A stretch of 64,000 nucleotides of DNA. Origin: Ga0077530 sp046293075 (GTDB lineage: Bacteria > Pseudomonadota > Alphaproteobacteria > Rhizobiales > Hyphomicrobiaceae). Shown in pieces: positions 28,249-36,554 of this stretch. The notes under the pieces were generated by a model. The model was given only the letters and a program-made list of their open reading frames with translations, ran no database searches and was not told the origin of the DNA. Location of the stretch: assembly GCA_046293075.1 (NCBI GenBank), contig JBKBPL010000004.1:1-64000 (forward strand), written 5' to 3'. Positions within the stretch are counted from its first letter, which is position 1; each line of letters starts with the position of its first letter. The position numbers and the translations under genes are program-made.

Positions 28249-29211
28249 GTGCATCGTTATACGGGCTATCTGAAGGCTGCCGCGGCCGCGGTGGTGCTTG
28301 CCGGCATTGTCGCCACGCCAGCGAGCGCGCAGCAAGTCAAGATGACCTTCTTTACGGGCCCGACCGGCGGGTCATGGATCCCGATCGCCGGCGCATTGAA
28401 GTCGATCTGGGAGAAGTCGAACCCCAATCTCAGCATTGAGAACCGCCCCGGTGCTGGCCTCATCAACATGAAGGCCATTGAGGAGGGCAAGGCGGATATC
28501 GGGATGGGCAACATGATCTCCACCGTCGATGCCCTGAAGGGCATCGGGCAGGGGATCACCGCGCCATACAAGAACGTCTGTCACCTGGCGAACCTCTACC
28601 CTCAGGTCCTGCAGTTCGCTGTCCGGGCCGACCAGGGCATCAACACGATCGCCGACCTGAAAGGGAAGAGCTTCGGCACGCTGCCGCGCGGCAACACGAC
28701 GGAAGTTGTTGCCGCCATGCTGCTCGATGCCGTCGGCCTGTCCTACAAGGACCTCTCGAAGGTGAACTTCGTGAGCATCGCCGACCAGGCCAACATGTTC
28801 AAGGACGGCCAGATCTCCGCGTCGTTTATCATCAGCACGCTGCCGACGGGCGGCATCATGGACATGGCCAACAGCCGGCCGGTCAGGATGCTCGAAATCC
28901 CCGACGAGGTGTTCAAGAAGCTGACCGCGAAGAATCCCGGGTTCGCCCGCTACACGATGGCCAAGGGCACATATCCGGGCATGGACAAGGACGTCCAGAC
29001 CGCGCAGTTTCCGGCACACGTGATCGTCAGCTGCAAGCTGCCCAACGAGGTCGTCTATTCGATGGCGAAGGCCATGACCGAGGCCATCCCCGAGTTGGTC
29101 AGCGTGAACTCGGCATTCCGCGGTGCGACGCCGAAAGACTTCGGCGCCAAGGTCTCCATTCCGTTCCATCCGGGCGCGGAGAAGTTCTTCAAGGAGAAGG
29201 GCGTCCTGTAA
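28249..29211 (+). CDS. TRAP transporter solute-binding protein, TAXI family
   Basis: This 320-residue periplasmic protein has a signal peptide (to about PASAQQ). TAXI-family features are FTGPTGGSWIPIAGALKSIW, IENRPGAGLINMKAIEEGKADIGM and NTIADLKGKSFGTLPRGN, each cited in part. The start is GTG 28249, eight bases after AAGGGAGGA; no ATG is suitably placed. It delivers a solute to the fused DctMQ permease encoded 81 bp downstream. Known TAXI ligands include organic acids and amino acids; the ligand here is unknown. Confidence 0.9.
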   Translation: MHRYTGYLKAAAAAVVLAGIVATPASAQQVKMTFFTGPTGGSWIPIAGALKSIWEKSNPNLSIENRPGAGLINMKAIEEGKADIGMGNMISTVDALKGIGQGITAPYKNVCHLANLYPQVLQFAVRADQGINTIADLKGKSFGTLPRGNTTEVVAAMLLDAVGLSYKDLSKVNFVSIADQANMFKDGQISASFIISTLPTGGIMDMANSRPVRMLEIPDEVFKKLTAKNPGFARYTMAKGTYPGMDKDVQTAQFPAHVIVSCKLPNEVVYSMAKAMTEAIPELVSVNSAFRGATPKDFGAKVSIPFHPGAEKFFKEKGVL

Positions 29212-29292
29212 AAGGGCGCATTCCGGCGCGACCACTCGCAGGCACAGCGTCGTGCGGCGCTGTGCTTGCTGTTATTGCCGCGAGACCGACCG

Positions 29293-31206
29293 ATGACCTA
29301 TGCCAATGCGACTCGGCTGCTCATCACCGTGCTGGGGACGGCCTTCACCGTCTATCACCTCTATGTGGCGTTTGTCGGCGTGCCGGAGCCGTTCATCTTC
29401 CGCGGCACGCATCTCATGTGGATGCTGGTCCTCACGTTTCTCGTCTATACGGGGTTCTCCGGTAAACGTGACCAGCCGCCCGGGTTCGTGGACTGGCTTT
29501 TCATCGCTGCGAGCATTGCCTCGCTCGGCTACATTTTCTACGAGTATGAGTATTTCATCACGCGTTTCGCGACCGTTGACGACCTTCGCCCCGCGGATTG
29601 GGTCCTCGGTACGACCTTGATCGTTTGCGTCCTCGAAGGGACGCGCCGCGTCCTCGGCGCGGCACTCTCGATCACCGCCATCGTATTCATGGCCTACTGC
29701 CTCGCCTTCACGAACGTGTCGGCGCAGATGATGCTTGACCAGCTCTACATGACGACGGATGGCATCCTCGGCATTCCGGTCAGCGTCTGCGCCACGTATG
29801 TCGTCCTGTTCATCATCTTTGGCGCCTTCGTCGAGAAAACCGGCACTGGCAAGCTCTTCATGGACTTCGGACTCGCGCTTGCCGGAGCGCGGCCGGGCGG
29901 CCCAGCGAAGGTGGCGGTGATCACCTCCGGCATGTTCGGGACGATCTCGGGCAGCGCCGTCTCGAACGTCATGACCACGGGCGTCTTCACCATCCCGATG
30001 ATGAAGCGCATCGGCTATCGCCCGGGGTTTGCGGGTGCCGTGGAGGCAGTGGCATCTACCGGCGGGCAGATCATGCCGCCCATCATGGGCGCCGCCGCGT
30101 TCGTGATGGCGGAGTATCTCGCCGTCAGCTACCTCACCGTGGCCAAGATCGCGCTGCTGCCGGCGGTTCTTTTCTACGTGGCCGTCTACGTGGCCGTTCA
30201 CCTTGAGGCTCGGCGCACCGGGATGCGCGGGCTGCCAAAGCCCGACCTGCCGCAGATGGCTGCCGTGCTCAAGGAGCGCGGTCACCAATTCCTTCCGCTG
30301 CTCGTCATCGTGGGCGTACTGTTCGCGGGATACTCGGCGCCTTTTGCCGCCTTGTGCGGCATCTTCTCGGTCCTGCCCACCGCATTCCTGCGCAAGTCGA
30401 CCCGACACTATGTCCGGCTCGACGTGATCATCGATGCGCTGACGACGGCGGCCAAGGATGCCCTCACCATCGCGCTGGCCTGTGCCGCCGCCGGCATCGT
30501 CATCGGCGTCGTCCTGCTTTCGGGGCTCGCAATCGAATTCACCGCTTTCATCGTGCGCCTGTCGCAGGAGACGCTGGTCCTGGCGCTCTTGCTGACGGCG
30601 ATCGCCGGCATCATCCTCGGCATGGGGCTGCCGACGACGCCGGCCTACATCATCCAGGTCGCTCTCCTGGTGCCGGCGCTCGTCAAGCTCGGCGTGCAGA
30701 TTGAGGCTGCGCATCTGTTCGTGTTCTACTATTCGTGCCTTTCCGTGATCACGCCGCCCGTCGCTCTCGCGGTGTTTGCGGCGAAGGGCATTTCAGGGGG
30801 CAGCCTCTGGGACACCGGCCTCTCGGCCGTGAAGCTCGGCGCCACGGGCTATATCGTTCCGTTCATGTGCGTGTATTCACCCGCGCTGATGCTGATGGCG
30901 CCGTGGCAGGAGTCGATCCTGGCCGGCGCGACGGCTGCAGTCGGCGTGACGTGCCTTGCTGCCGGCCTTCATAGCTACTTTCTCCGTCCCACGCTTCTGC
31001 ATGAGCGGTTCATGCTGATCGCATCAGCAGTCGTGCTGATCAAGCCGGGCCTGATCACGGATCTTGTCGGCGGCGGGCTGCTGGCCGCAACCGTTGCGTC
31101 GCAATTGCTCATTCATCGCGCGGCGGCCACCGAGTTCGTCGCGGCCGCGGGGGCGCCGGGCAAGGGCGAAGCGGTGCCTGCGCCAAAGGCCGGCTCATCG
31201 ACCTGA
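29293..31206 (+). CDS. TRAP transporter fused permease (DctQ-DctM, 4TM/12TM)
   Basis: This 637-residue polytopic membrane protein fuses the small (DctQ) and large (DctM) TRAP subunits, as is usual for TAXI systems. Marker stretches are FGTISGSAVSNVMTTGVFTIPMM, STGGQIMPPIMGAAAFVMAEY and GMGLPTTPAYI, with the substrate/ion-site GSA and PPI motifs. I chose ATG 29293 over an upstream TTG at 29266. It works with the TAXI binding protein encoded just upstream, as a sodium- or proton-driven importer. A dehydratase gene follows 87 bp later. Confidence 0.9.
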   Translation: MTYANATRLLITVLGTAFTVYHLYVAFVGVPEPFIFRGTHLMWMLVLTFLVYTGFSGKRDQPPGFVDWLFIAASIASLGYIFYEYEYFITRFATVDDLRPADWVLGTTLIVCVLEGTRRVLGAALSITAIVFMAYCLAFTNVSAQMMLDQLYMTTDGILGIPVSVCATYVVLFIIFGAFVEKTGTGKLFMDFGLALAGARPGGPAKVAVITSGMFGTISGSAVSNVMTTGVFTIPMMKRIGYRPGFAGAVEAVASTGGQIMPPIMGAAAFVMAEYLAVSYLTVAKIALLPAVLFYVAVYVAVHLEARRTGMRGLPKPDLPQMAAVLKERGHQFLPLLVIVGVLFAGYSAPFAALCGIFSVLPTAFLRKSTRHYVRLDVIIDALTTAAKDALTIALACAAAGIVIGVVLLSGLAIEFTAFIVRLSQETLVLALLLTAIAGIILGMGLPTTPAYIIQVALLVPALVKLGVQIEAAHLFVFYYSCLSVITPPVALAVFAAKGISGGSLWDTGLSAVKLGATGYIVPFMCVYSPALMLMAPWQESILAGATAAVGVTCLAAGLHSYFLRPTLLHERFMLIASAVVLIKPGLITDLVGGGLLAATVASQLLIHRAAATEFVAAAGAPGKGEAVPAPKAGSST

Positions 31207-31293
31207 CGGCAGGCACAATTGAAGTTTGGGGCTTCGGCTGCTACTGCACCGGAGCCCATTGTTTGAGTGCGCCCCAGCCGGAGTGATGCCCCC

Positions 31294-33033
31294 ATGACGA
31301 TCCGCCGCAAGCGCCCCGAGGAGCTGCGCTCCTACCGCTGGTTCGGCCCCGATGACCTTCGCGCCTTCGGGCACCGCTCGAGGGCCATGCAGATGGGCTA
31401 CGGTCCCGAGGATTGGCGCGGCAAGCCGATCATCGCGATCATCAACACGTGGTCCGATCTCAACCAGTGCCATGCGCACTTCAAGCAGCGCGTCGAGGAT
31501 GTGAAGCGTGGCGTGCTTCAGGCGGGCGGATTTCCGCTCGAGCTGCCGGCGATCTCGCTCTCCGAGCCGATCGTCAAGCCGACGACCATGCTCTACCGCA
31601 ATTTCCTCGCCATGGAGACCGAGGAGCTCATTCGGTCGCATCCGATCGATGGCGTCGTTCTCATGGGAGGTTGCGATAAGACCACGCCGGGGTTGCTCCT
31701 GGGCGCGACCAGCGCCGGCGTCCCTGCCATCTTCGTGCCGGCTGGTCCCATGCTGCGGGGCAACTGGCATGGCAAAGTGCTGGGCTCGGGCTCCGACAGC
31801 TGGAAGTACTGGGACGAGCGGCGCGCCGGCACCATCACGGAAAAGGACTGGCTCGACATCGAGGCCGGCATCGCGCGCAGCCACGGTACCTGCATGACCA
31901 TGGGCACCGCGAGCACCATGACGGCGATCGCCGAGGCCATCGGCATGACGCTGCCCGGCGCCTCCTCCATACCCGCACCCGACGCCAACCATATCCGCAT
32001 GGCGGCCGCCTCCGGCCGGCGGATCGTCGACATGGTGTGGGAGGACCTGACGCCGGATCGCATCCAGACGCGCGATGCCTACGAGAACGCGATCACGGTC
32101 GCGATGGCCATGGGCTGCTCGACCAATGCAGTCATCCACGTGATCGCCATGGCGCGCCGCGCCAAGGTGGCGGTCGGCCTTGAGGATTTCGACCGGCTCA
32201 GCCGCAAAGTACCCGTCATCGCCAATGTGCGCCCGAGCGGCAAGCTCTACCTGATGGAGGATTTCTTCTACGCGGGCGGCATCCTCGGCCTCATGGGCAG
32301 GCTGAAGGGCCATCTCCATCTGAACGCGCTGACGGTCGGCGGCACCACAGTCGGCGCGAACATCGCGGATGCGAAAGTCTTCAATGACGACGTCATCCGG
32401 CCGCTCGACAACCCGATTTACGCGGAAGGCGCGCTCGCGCTGCTCAAGGGCAACCTCGCGCCCGACGGCTGCGTGATCAAGCCGTCCGCCTGCGAGCCGC
32501 GCCTCCTGAAGCACACGGGACCCGCGATCGTCTTCGACGACTATCCGTCCATGAAGAAAGCTGTCGATCGCGAGGATCTCGACGTGACGCCCGATCATGT
32601 GATGGTGCTGCGCAACGCGGGCCCGCACGGCGGCCCCGGCATGCCCGAGTGGGGCATGCTGCCGATTCCGACCAAGCTCGTGAAGCAGGGCGTGCGCGAC
32701 ATGATCCGCATCTCTGATGCGCGCATGTCGGGGACGAGCTACGGCGCCTGCGTGCTGCACGTCTCGCCTGAGGCCTTCATCGGCGGGCCGCTGGCGCTTG
32801 TGCGCACCGGCGACATGATCGAGCTCGACGTGCCCGCCCGCACGATCAACATGAAGGTCTCCGACGAGGAGCTGGCGCGCCGCCGCGCGGCGCTTCCCGA
32901 GCGCGAGCCGCGCTACGAGCGCGGTTTCGGCTGGATGTTCACGAAGCACGTTCGGCAGGCGCACGAGGGCTGCGATTTCGATTTCCTGGAGACGGATTAC
33001 GGCGCGCCGGTTTCGGAGCCCGATATTTACTAA
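31294..33033 (+). CDS. IlvD/Edd family dehydratase, sugar-acid (L-arabinonate-type) dehydratase
   Basis: This 579-residue enzyme dehydrates 2,3-dihydroxy or sugar acids using an Fe-S cluster. Cluster cysteines are in SDLNQCHAH (59), GGCDKTTPG (127) and HGTCMTMGTASTM (200). The three-Cys pattern is that of the [2Fe-2S] branch, which includes L-arabinonate and D-xylonate dehydratases. ISDARMSGTSYGA near the C terminus is the catalytic Ser loop. The SRSHGTC/YRNFLAMETEE regions fit sugar-acid enzymes better than IlvD. Its place just after the TRAP permease suggests that the transporter imports its substrate. ATG 31294 gives the family's usual length. Confidence 0.85.
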   Translation: MTIRRKRPEELRSYRWFGPDDLRAFGHRSRAMQMGYGPEDWRGKPIIAIINTWSDLNQCHAHFKQRVEDVKRGVLQAGGFPLELPAISLSEPIVKPTTMLYRNFLAMETEELIRSHPIDGVVLMGGCDKTTPGLLLGATSAGVPAIFVPAGPMLRGNWHGKVLGSGSDSWKYWDERRAGTITEKDWLDIEAGIARSHGTCMTMGTASTMTAIAEAIGMTLPGASSIPAPDANHIRMAAASGRRIVDMVWEDLTPDRIQTRDAYENAITVAMAMGCSTNAVIHVIAMARRAKVAVGLEDFDRLSRKVPVIANVRPSGKLYLMEDFFYAGGILGLMGRLKGHLHLNALTVGGTTVGANIADAKVFNDDVIRPLDNPIYAEGALALLKGNLAPDGCVIKPSACEPRLLKHTGPAIVFDDYPSMKKAVDREDLDVTPDHVMVLRNAGPHGGPGMPEWGMLPIPTKLVKQGVRDMIRISDARMSGTSYGACVLHVSPEAFIGGPLALVRTGDMIELDVPARTINMKVSDEELARRRAALPEREPRYERGFGWMFTKHVRQAHEGCDFDFLETDYGAPVSEPDIY

Positions 33034-33135
33034 GTGGAGCGGGCAGGCGATGCGGGCAGCTCTTGATGAAAGTCAAGGCGACGCTTCTCCCGTTGGGCTG
33101 CATTGCCTGAGCCGTCAAGCAAGCGAGGTAACGAA

Positions 33136-34011
33136 ATGGCCAAGGCGCCGCAATTCAAGAAGCCCCAGAACGTCCTTTTGGCCACGGATCTGACTGCCGC
33201 GGGCGACCGCGCGTTCGATCGGGCCGTGCAACTTACCAAGGAATGGGGCGCCGCGCTGACCCTCTGCCACGTGGTTGAGGCAAGCTCGGTGCGGCCGATC
33301 GGCATCGAGCGCCGCATCCGCAACGTCGATGCGGAGATGGCGGAGCTCGAGAAGCGCGCTCGCGCCGTCCTCAAGCAGGCTGTGTCGAAGCATGTCGTCA
33401 TCGGCGACCCCGGTGAACGCGTGATCGAGCACGCCCGCGCCATCAAGAGCGATTTCGTCGTCACCGGCCCGGCGCAGGCGAAGATCTATGGCGAGAAGCT
33501 TCTCGGCAGCACGGCCGCGCGCATCCTGCGGCAGGCGCACGTGCCGGTGCTGGCGGTGCGCCGGCGCACCACGGGGGCCTATAAGAATATTGCGGTCAGC
33601 GTCGACTTCTCCACGGCCTCGCGGGATGCTGTTGCCGCCACGCGGGAACTCTTTCCGGCGGCAACGCTGACGCTGGTGCATGCGTTCGAGGTTCAGCCGG
33701 ATTGGTCCGACCGCATCGCGGAGAAGCCGCTCGACGAGGTCGAGGCCGCCGAGCGCAAGCGCGTCAAGCGCATTGCAGAGGAGGAGATGGCACGCCTCAT
33801 TGGCAGAGAGGACCGCAAGATCAAGTCGGTCATGATCGAGGGCCGGCCAGGCCCGGTGCTGGCCGACTATGTCGATGAGAGGCGGCCGGATGTTGTTGTG
33901 ACAGGCACCTACAGCCGGGCGGGCTCACCCGGGAACATGATCGGCAGCACCGCCGAGGTTCTGCTCAATACGCTGCCGTGTGACGTGCTGGCCATCCGGC
34001 CGGAAGGCTGA
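33136..34011 (+). CDS. Tandem-domain universal stress protein (UspA family)
   Basis: This 291-residue soluble protein contains two Usp domains. The first is about residues 12-150 (NVLLATDLTAAGDRAFDRA, ending in STAARILRQAHVPVLAVR) and the second about 155-290 (NIAVSVDFSTASRDAV, ending in GSTAEVLLNTLPCDVLAIRP). The second has a G-2x-G-9x-G(S/T)-type ATP-binding stretch near TGTYSRAGSPGNMIGSTAE. I chose ATG 33136; the frame starts at 33103. It lies 102 bp after the dehydratase gene on the same strand. The role under stress is inferred from the family only. Confidence 0.87.
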   Translation: MAKAPQFKKPQNVLLATDLTAAGDRAFDRAVQLTKEWGAALTLCHVVEASSVRPIGIERRIRNVDAEMAELEKRARAVLKQAVSKHVVIGDPGERVIEHARAIKSDFVVTGPAQAKIYGEKLLGSTAARILRQAHVPVLAVRRRTTGAYKNIAVSVDFSTASRDAVAATRELFPAATLTLVHAFEVQPDWSDRIAEKPLDEVEAAERKRVKRIAEEEMARLIGREDRKIKSVMIEGRPGPVLADYVDERRPDVVVTGTYSRAGSPGNMIGSTAEVLLNTLPCDVLAIRPEG

Positions 34012-34017
34012 TTCCTG

Positions 34018-34797
34018 CTATGCCATGTGTTCCAGGATCGCCTTCGCCACGGCGTCGGGCTGATCCAGCTCGGCGAGGTGGCCGGCACCGGCGATCGTGA
34101 TGATCTTCGCGCCGCCGGGGATGGCCTTGGCGATCCTGTCGGCGTATGAGCGTGGCATCACGCGATCGCCCTCCCCCCAGATCAGCAAAGCGGGCGCCGT
34201 GATCAGCGGCAGGCGGCGCTCGAGCTTGGTGTTGCCAAGCGGCCAGAAAATGCGGGCCGCAGCCTCCGCCGCGCGCGTCTGCTCGATCGGCCATTCCACC
34301 GAGTTGGCGCCAGCCGGCATGGCCTTCAGCTGCCTGTAGGCCTCGGCATTGGCGCACAGCAGGCCCGGCACATCGTCTGCGCGCTGTGCCCACACATCCG
34401 CCGCCGGATCCTTCTCGTCAAAGAGGCCGAACGGCGCGATCATCGCAATGCGCCGCACGCTTTGCGGCCACAGCGCCGCGATCTCCGCGACGAATGAGCC
34501 GCCGACCGAACTGCCCGCGAGGTCCGCGCCCTCGAGCCCGGCCTTCCCGAGCAGCGAGCGCACGGCAACGAGCCAGTCGAGGTGCGTGTCGAGGATGTTG
34601 TGGCCGGTCGCGCCCGGAAAGCCCGGCAGGGACGGCACGATCACCGTGCGGCTCTCCGCCAGCCGGTCCAGGAACGGGATCCAGCGCGGCAGGCCGCCAA
34701 ACCCCGCGAGAAAACCGAGCTTGGGGCCGCTGCCCTTGGTCCACACGCGGCAGGGATGACCGTTGACATCGACGGTGGTGGTGGCGGGCTCACTCAA
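34018..34797 (-). CDS. Alpha/beta hydrolase
   Basis: This 259-residue soluble hydrolase has a nucleophile elbow GSSVGG, oxyanion region FLAGFGGLPRW, an acid candidate in WGEGDRVMPRSYAD and His in IAGAGHLAELDQPD. I chose the TTG at 34797 because AGGGGAG lies 8 bp upstream. A GTG at 34848 would add 17 residues and sits 4 bp after the stop of the upstream LLM gene. The two minus-strand genes are probably co-transcribed. Substrate unknown. Confidence 0.8.
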   Translation of the reverse strand: MSEPATTTVDVNGHPCRVWTKGSGPKLGFLAGFGGLPRWIPFLDRLAESRTVIVPSLPGFPGATGHNILDTHLDWLVAVRSLLGKAGLEGADLAGSSVGGSFVAEIAALWPQSVRRIAMIAPFGLFDEKDPAADVWAQRADDVPGLLCANAEAYRQLKAMPAGANSVEWPIEQTRAAEAAARIFWPLGNTKLERRLPLITAPALLIWGEGDRVMPRSYADRIAKAIPGGAKIITIAGAGHLAELDQPDAVAKAILEHMA

Positions 34798-34852
34798 TGG
34801 ACGCACTCCCCTGGCAGTTCGTTGTGTTGGCTGATGGTGCTGCTGCACCCGC

Positions 34853-36151
34853 TCATTCGGCGGCAGCCGGCGCCGATCCGGCGAAAGCCGGCAGCGCGGC
34901 GCGCTCGGCGCCCCCGAGCGGCTTCGGCCACCACTTGTTCTCCCACTCGGAGAAGAGTGGCTTCAGGCGCGGCATGACCCTCTCCGCGAAGAGGCGCGTG
35001 TTGTACTTGGTGAGATCCTTCGACATGTTGCCGAACTGCATGAGCAGCATAAGCTGGCCGATGTTGAGGGTCTTGGCGAGCTCCATGAGCTGATCGGTCA
35101 CGTCATCCGGGGAGCCGACGATGACGTAGCCGTTGTCGACGATGCCCTTCATGTCACGGGCGAGCATCTGCATTTTTACGGCCGATGGCTGCTGCGCCGA
35201 CGTACCGGCTTGCGACGCCTCTGCGGCCATTTTCACTTGGCTCTCGAGGCCCGCACGTTGCGTCGCCTCGGTCGTATAGCCGGGTGGCGAGGCAAAGCGC
35301 GGGTCGACGTGCAGGCAGCGGCCGTAGAAATACTCGGCCGGTGCCGTATAGAGGTCCATGGCCTGCTGGCGGCTCTCGGCAACGCCGACGACCTGGGCAA
35401 AGCCGGCGCGGTACGGATTGCGGTCCTTGCCGAGCCGGTCCATCTCGTTCCAGAAGCCCTTCATGACCGTCTGGGCCATCTTGTAGCCGTAATAGGAGAG
35501 GTAGCAGAAGACGTAGTCGCGTTCCGCCGCCCACCGCCATGTCTCGACGGAGCCGGCACCGGGGATCCACACCGGCGGATGGGGTTGCTGGATCGGCCGC
35601 GGCCAGATGTTGACGTAGCGCTGCTGATTGAAGCGGCCGTTGAAGGCGAACGTGTCCTTCTCCTGCCAAGCCCGCATCACGAGGTCATGGGCCTCGCTGT
35701 AGCGCTCGCGGAGCTGGCTCGGATTGGCGCCATAGGCATACGTCGTATCCATGGGCGTGCCGACCGGGAACCCGGCAATGAGCCGCCCGCCCGAGATGCA
35801 GTCGATCATCGCAAACTCTTCCGCGACGCGCGTCGGCGGATTGTAGAGGGCGAGGCTGTTGCCCATCACGCAGATCGCGGTGTCGGTCGTGCGTCGCGCG
35901 AGCGCGGTCGCGATGAGGTTCGGCGAGGGCATGAGGCCATAGCCGTTCGAGTGGTGCTCGTTGCAGCAGATGGCATCGAAACCGCAGTCCGCCGCGAACT
36001 CGAGCTCATCGAGGAAGTCGTTGTACATGTGGTGGGCGCGCTTGGGGTCGAACAGGGAGGAATGGATGTCGACCCACACCGAGGGATGCTTCTCCTTGAA
36101 GTCATCCGGCAGCTCGGTATACGGCATCAGGTGGAACCAGAGCATTTTCAT
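34853..36151 (-). CDS. LLM-class flavin-dependent oxidoreductase (copy 1)
   Basis: This 432-residue protein belongs to the bacterial luciferase-like (LLM) TIM-barrel family, which uses FMN or F420. Landmarks are CCNEHHSNGYGLMPSPNLIA, SLALYNPPTRVAEEFAMID and SGGRLIAGFPVGTP. An insert after residue 290 carries a variable Gln/Ala/Ser-rich stretch. I chose ATG 36151-36149 behind GGGAG. It is a close paralog of the gene at 43712-45055, and the two flank the hydrogenase-like operon on the same strand. It is followed by an alpha/beta hydrolase gene. Substrate and cofactor are not assignable. Confidence 0.85.
   Translation of the reverse strand: MKMLWFHLMPYTELPDDFKEKHPSVWVDIHSSLFDPKRAHHMYNDFLDELEFAADCGFDAICCNEHHSNGYGLMPSPNLIATALARRTTDTAICVMGNSLALYNPPTRVAEEFAMIDCISGGRLIAGFPVGTPMDTTYAYGANPSQLRERYSEAHDLVMRAWQEKDTFAFNGRFNQQRYVNIWPRPIQQPHPPVWIPGAGSVETWRWAAERDYVFCYLSYYGYKMAQTVMKGFWNEMDRLGKDRNPYRAGFAQVVGVAESRQQAMDLYTAPAEYFYGRCLHVDPRFASPPGYTTEATQRAGLESQVKMAAEASQAGTSAQQPSAVKMQMLARDMKGIVDNGYVIVGSPDDVTDQLMELAKTLNIGQLMLLMQFGNMSKDLTKYNTRLFAERVMPRLKPLFSEWENKWWPKPLGGAERAALPAFAGSAPAAAE
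35730..35884 (-). repeat. 155-bp identical direct repeat (copy 1, inside LLM gene)
   Basis: This stretch is base-for-base identical to 44634-44788 in the paralogous LLM gene; flanking sequence stays highly similar through the 5' half of both genes. Both copies have the same orientation 8.9 kb apart, so recombination between them would delete the hydrogenase-like operon. Confidence 0.85.
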
Positions 36152-36554
36152 TGGGCGTGCTCCCTGCAGGCGGCGCCTCACCGCATGTTCATTCTGCTTT
36201 TCTCCGAAAGTTTGTGGGAAGTCCGGGCACGGTGCAAGACCTGCCGACGATGCCTGCCTTGCGCCGGACAGCGGCTGTGGGGTCCGGTCCCGTTGCCAGG
36301 GCAAAAAAACGCAGCCTTGAAGGTTGCTTTATGCGGCCGGTTATGCAGACTTTGAGCGACGCAACGAATATTGCCTGCCCGCAGCGTTCCGTCCTGGATG
36401 CGGGACCGGCTGTCATCCGAAGGCGCCACCAAGCCAGCAGCGCGTAAGGCTCCGGCATCTAGCGGAGCGGGCTTCCTGCTGGCCTCGCGGCGAGAGCGGA
36501 GGCGTTGCAAGTGCATTTCTGCATCGCTTCGTGGGTGCAGGGGGGCGACGATAC

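Noticed and set aside
31195..32964. 589-codon minus-strand open frame across the dehydratase gene
   Set aside because: It is antisense to a protein with complete Fe-S motifs; the composition (His/Asp/Arg/Gly-rich) is typical of a shadow frame.
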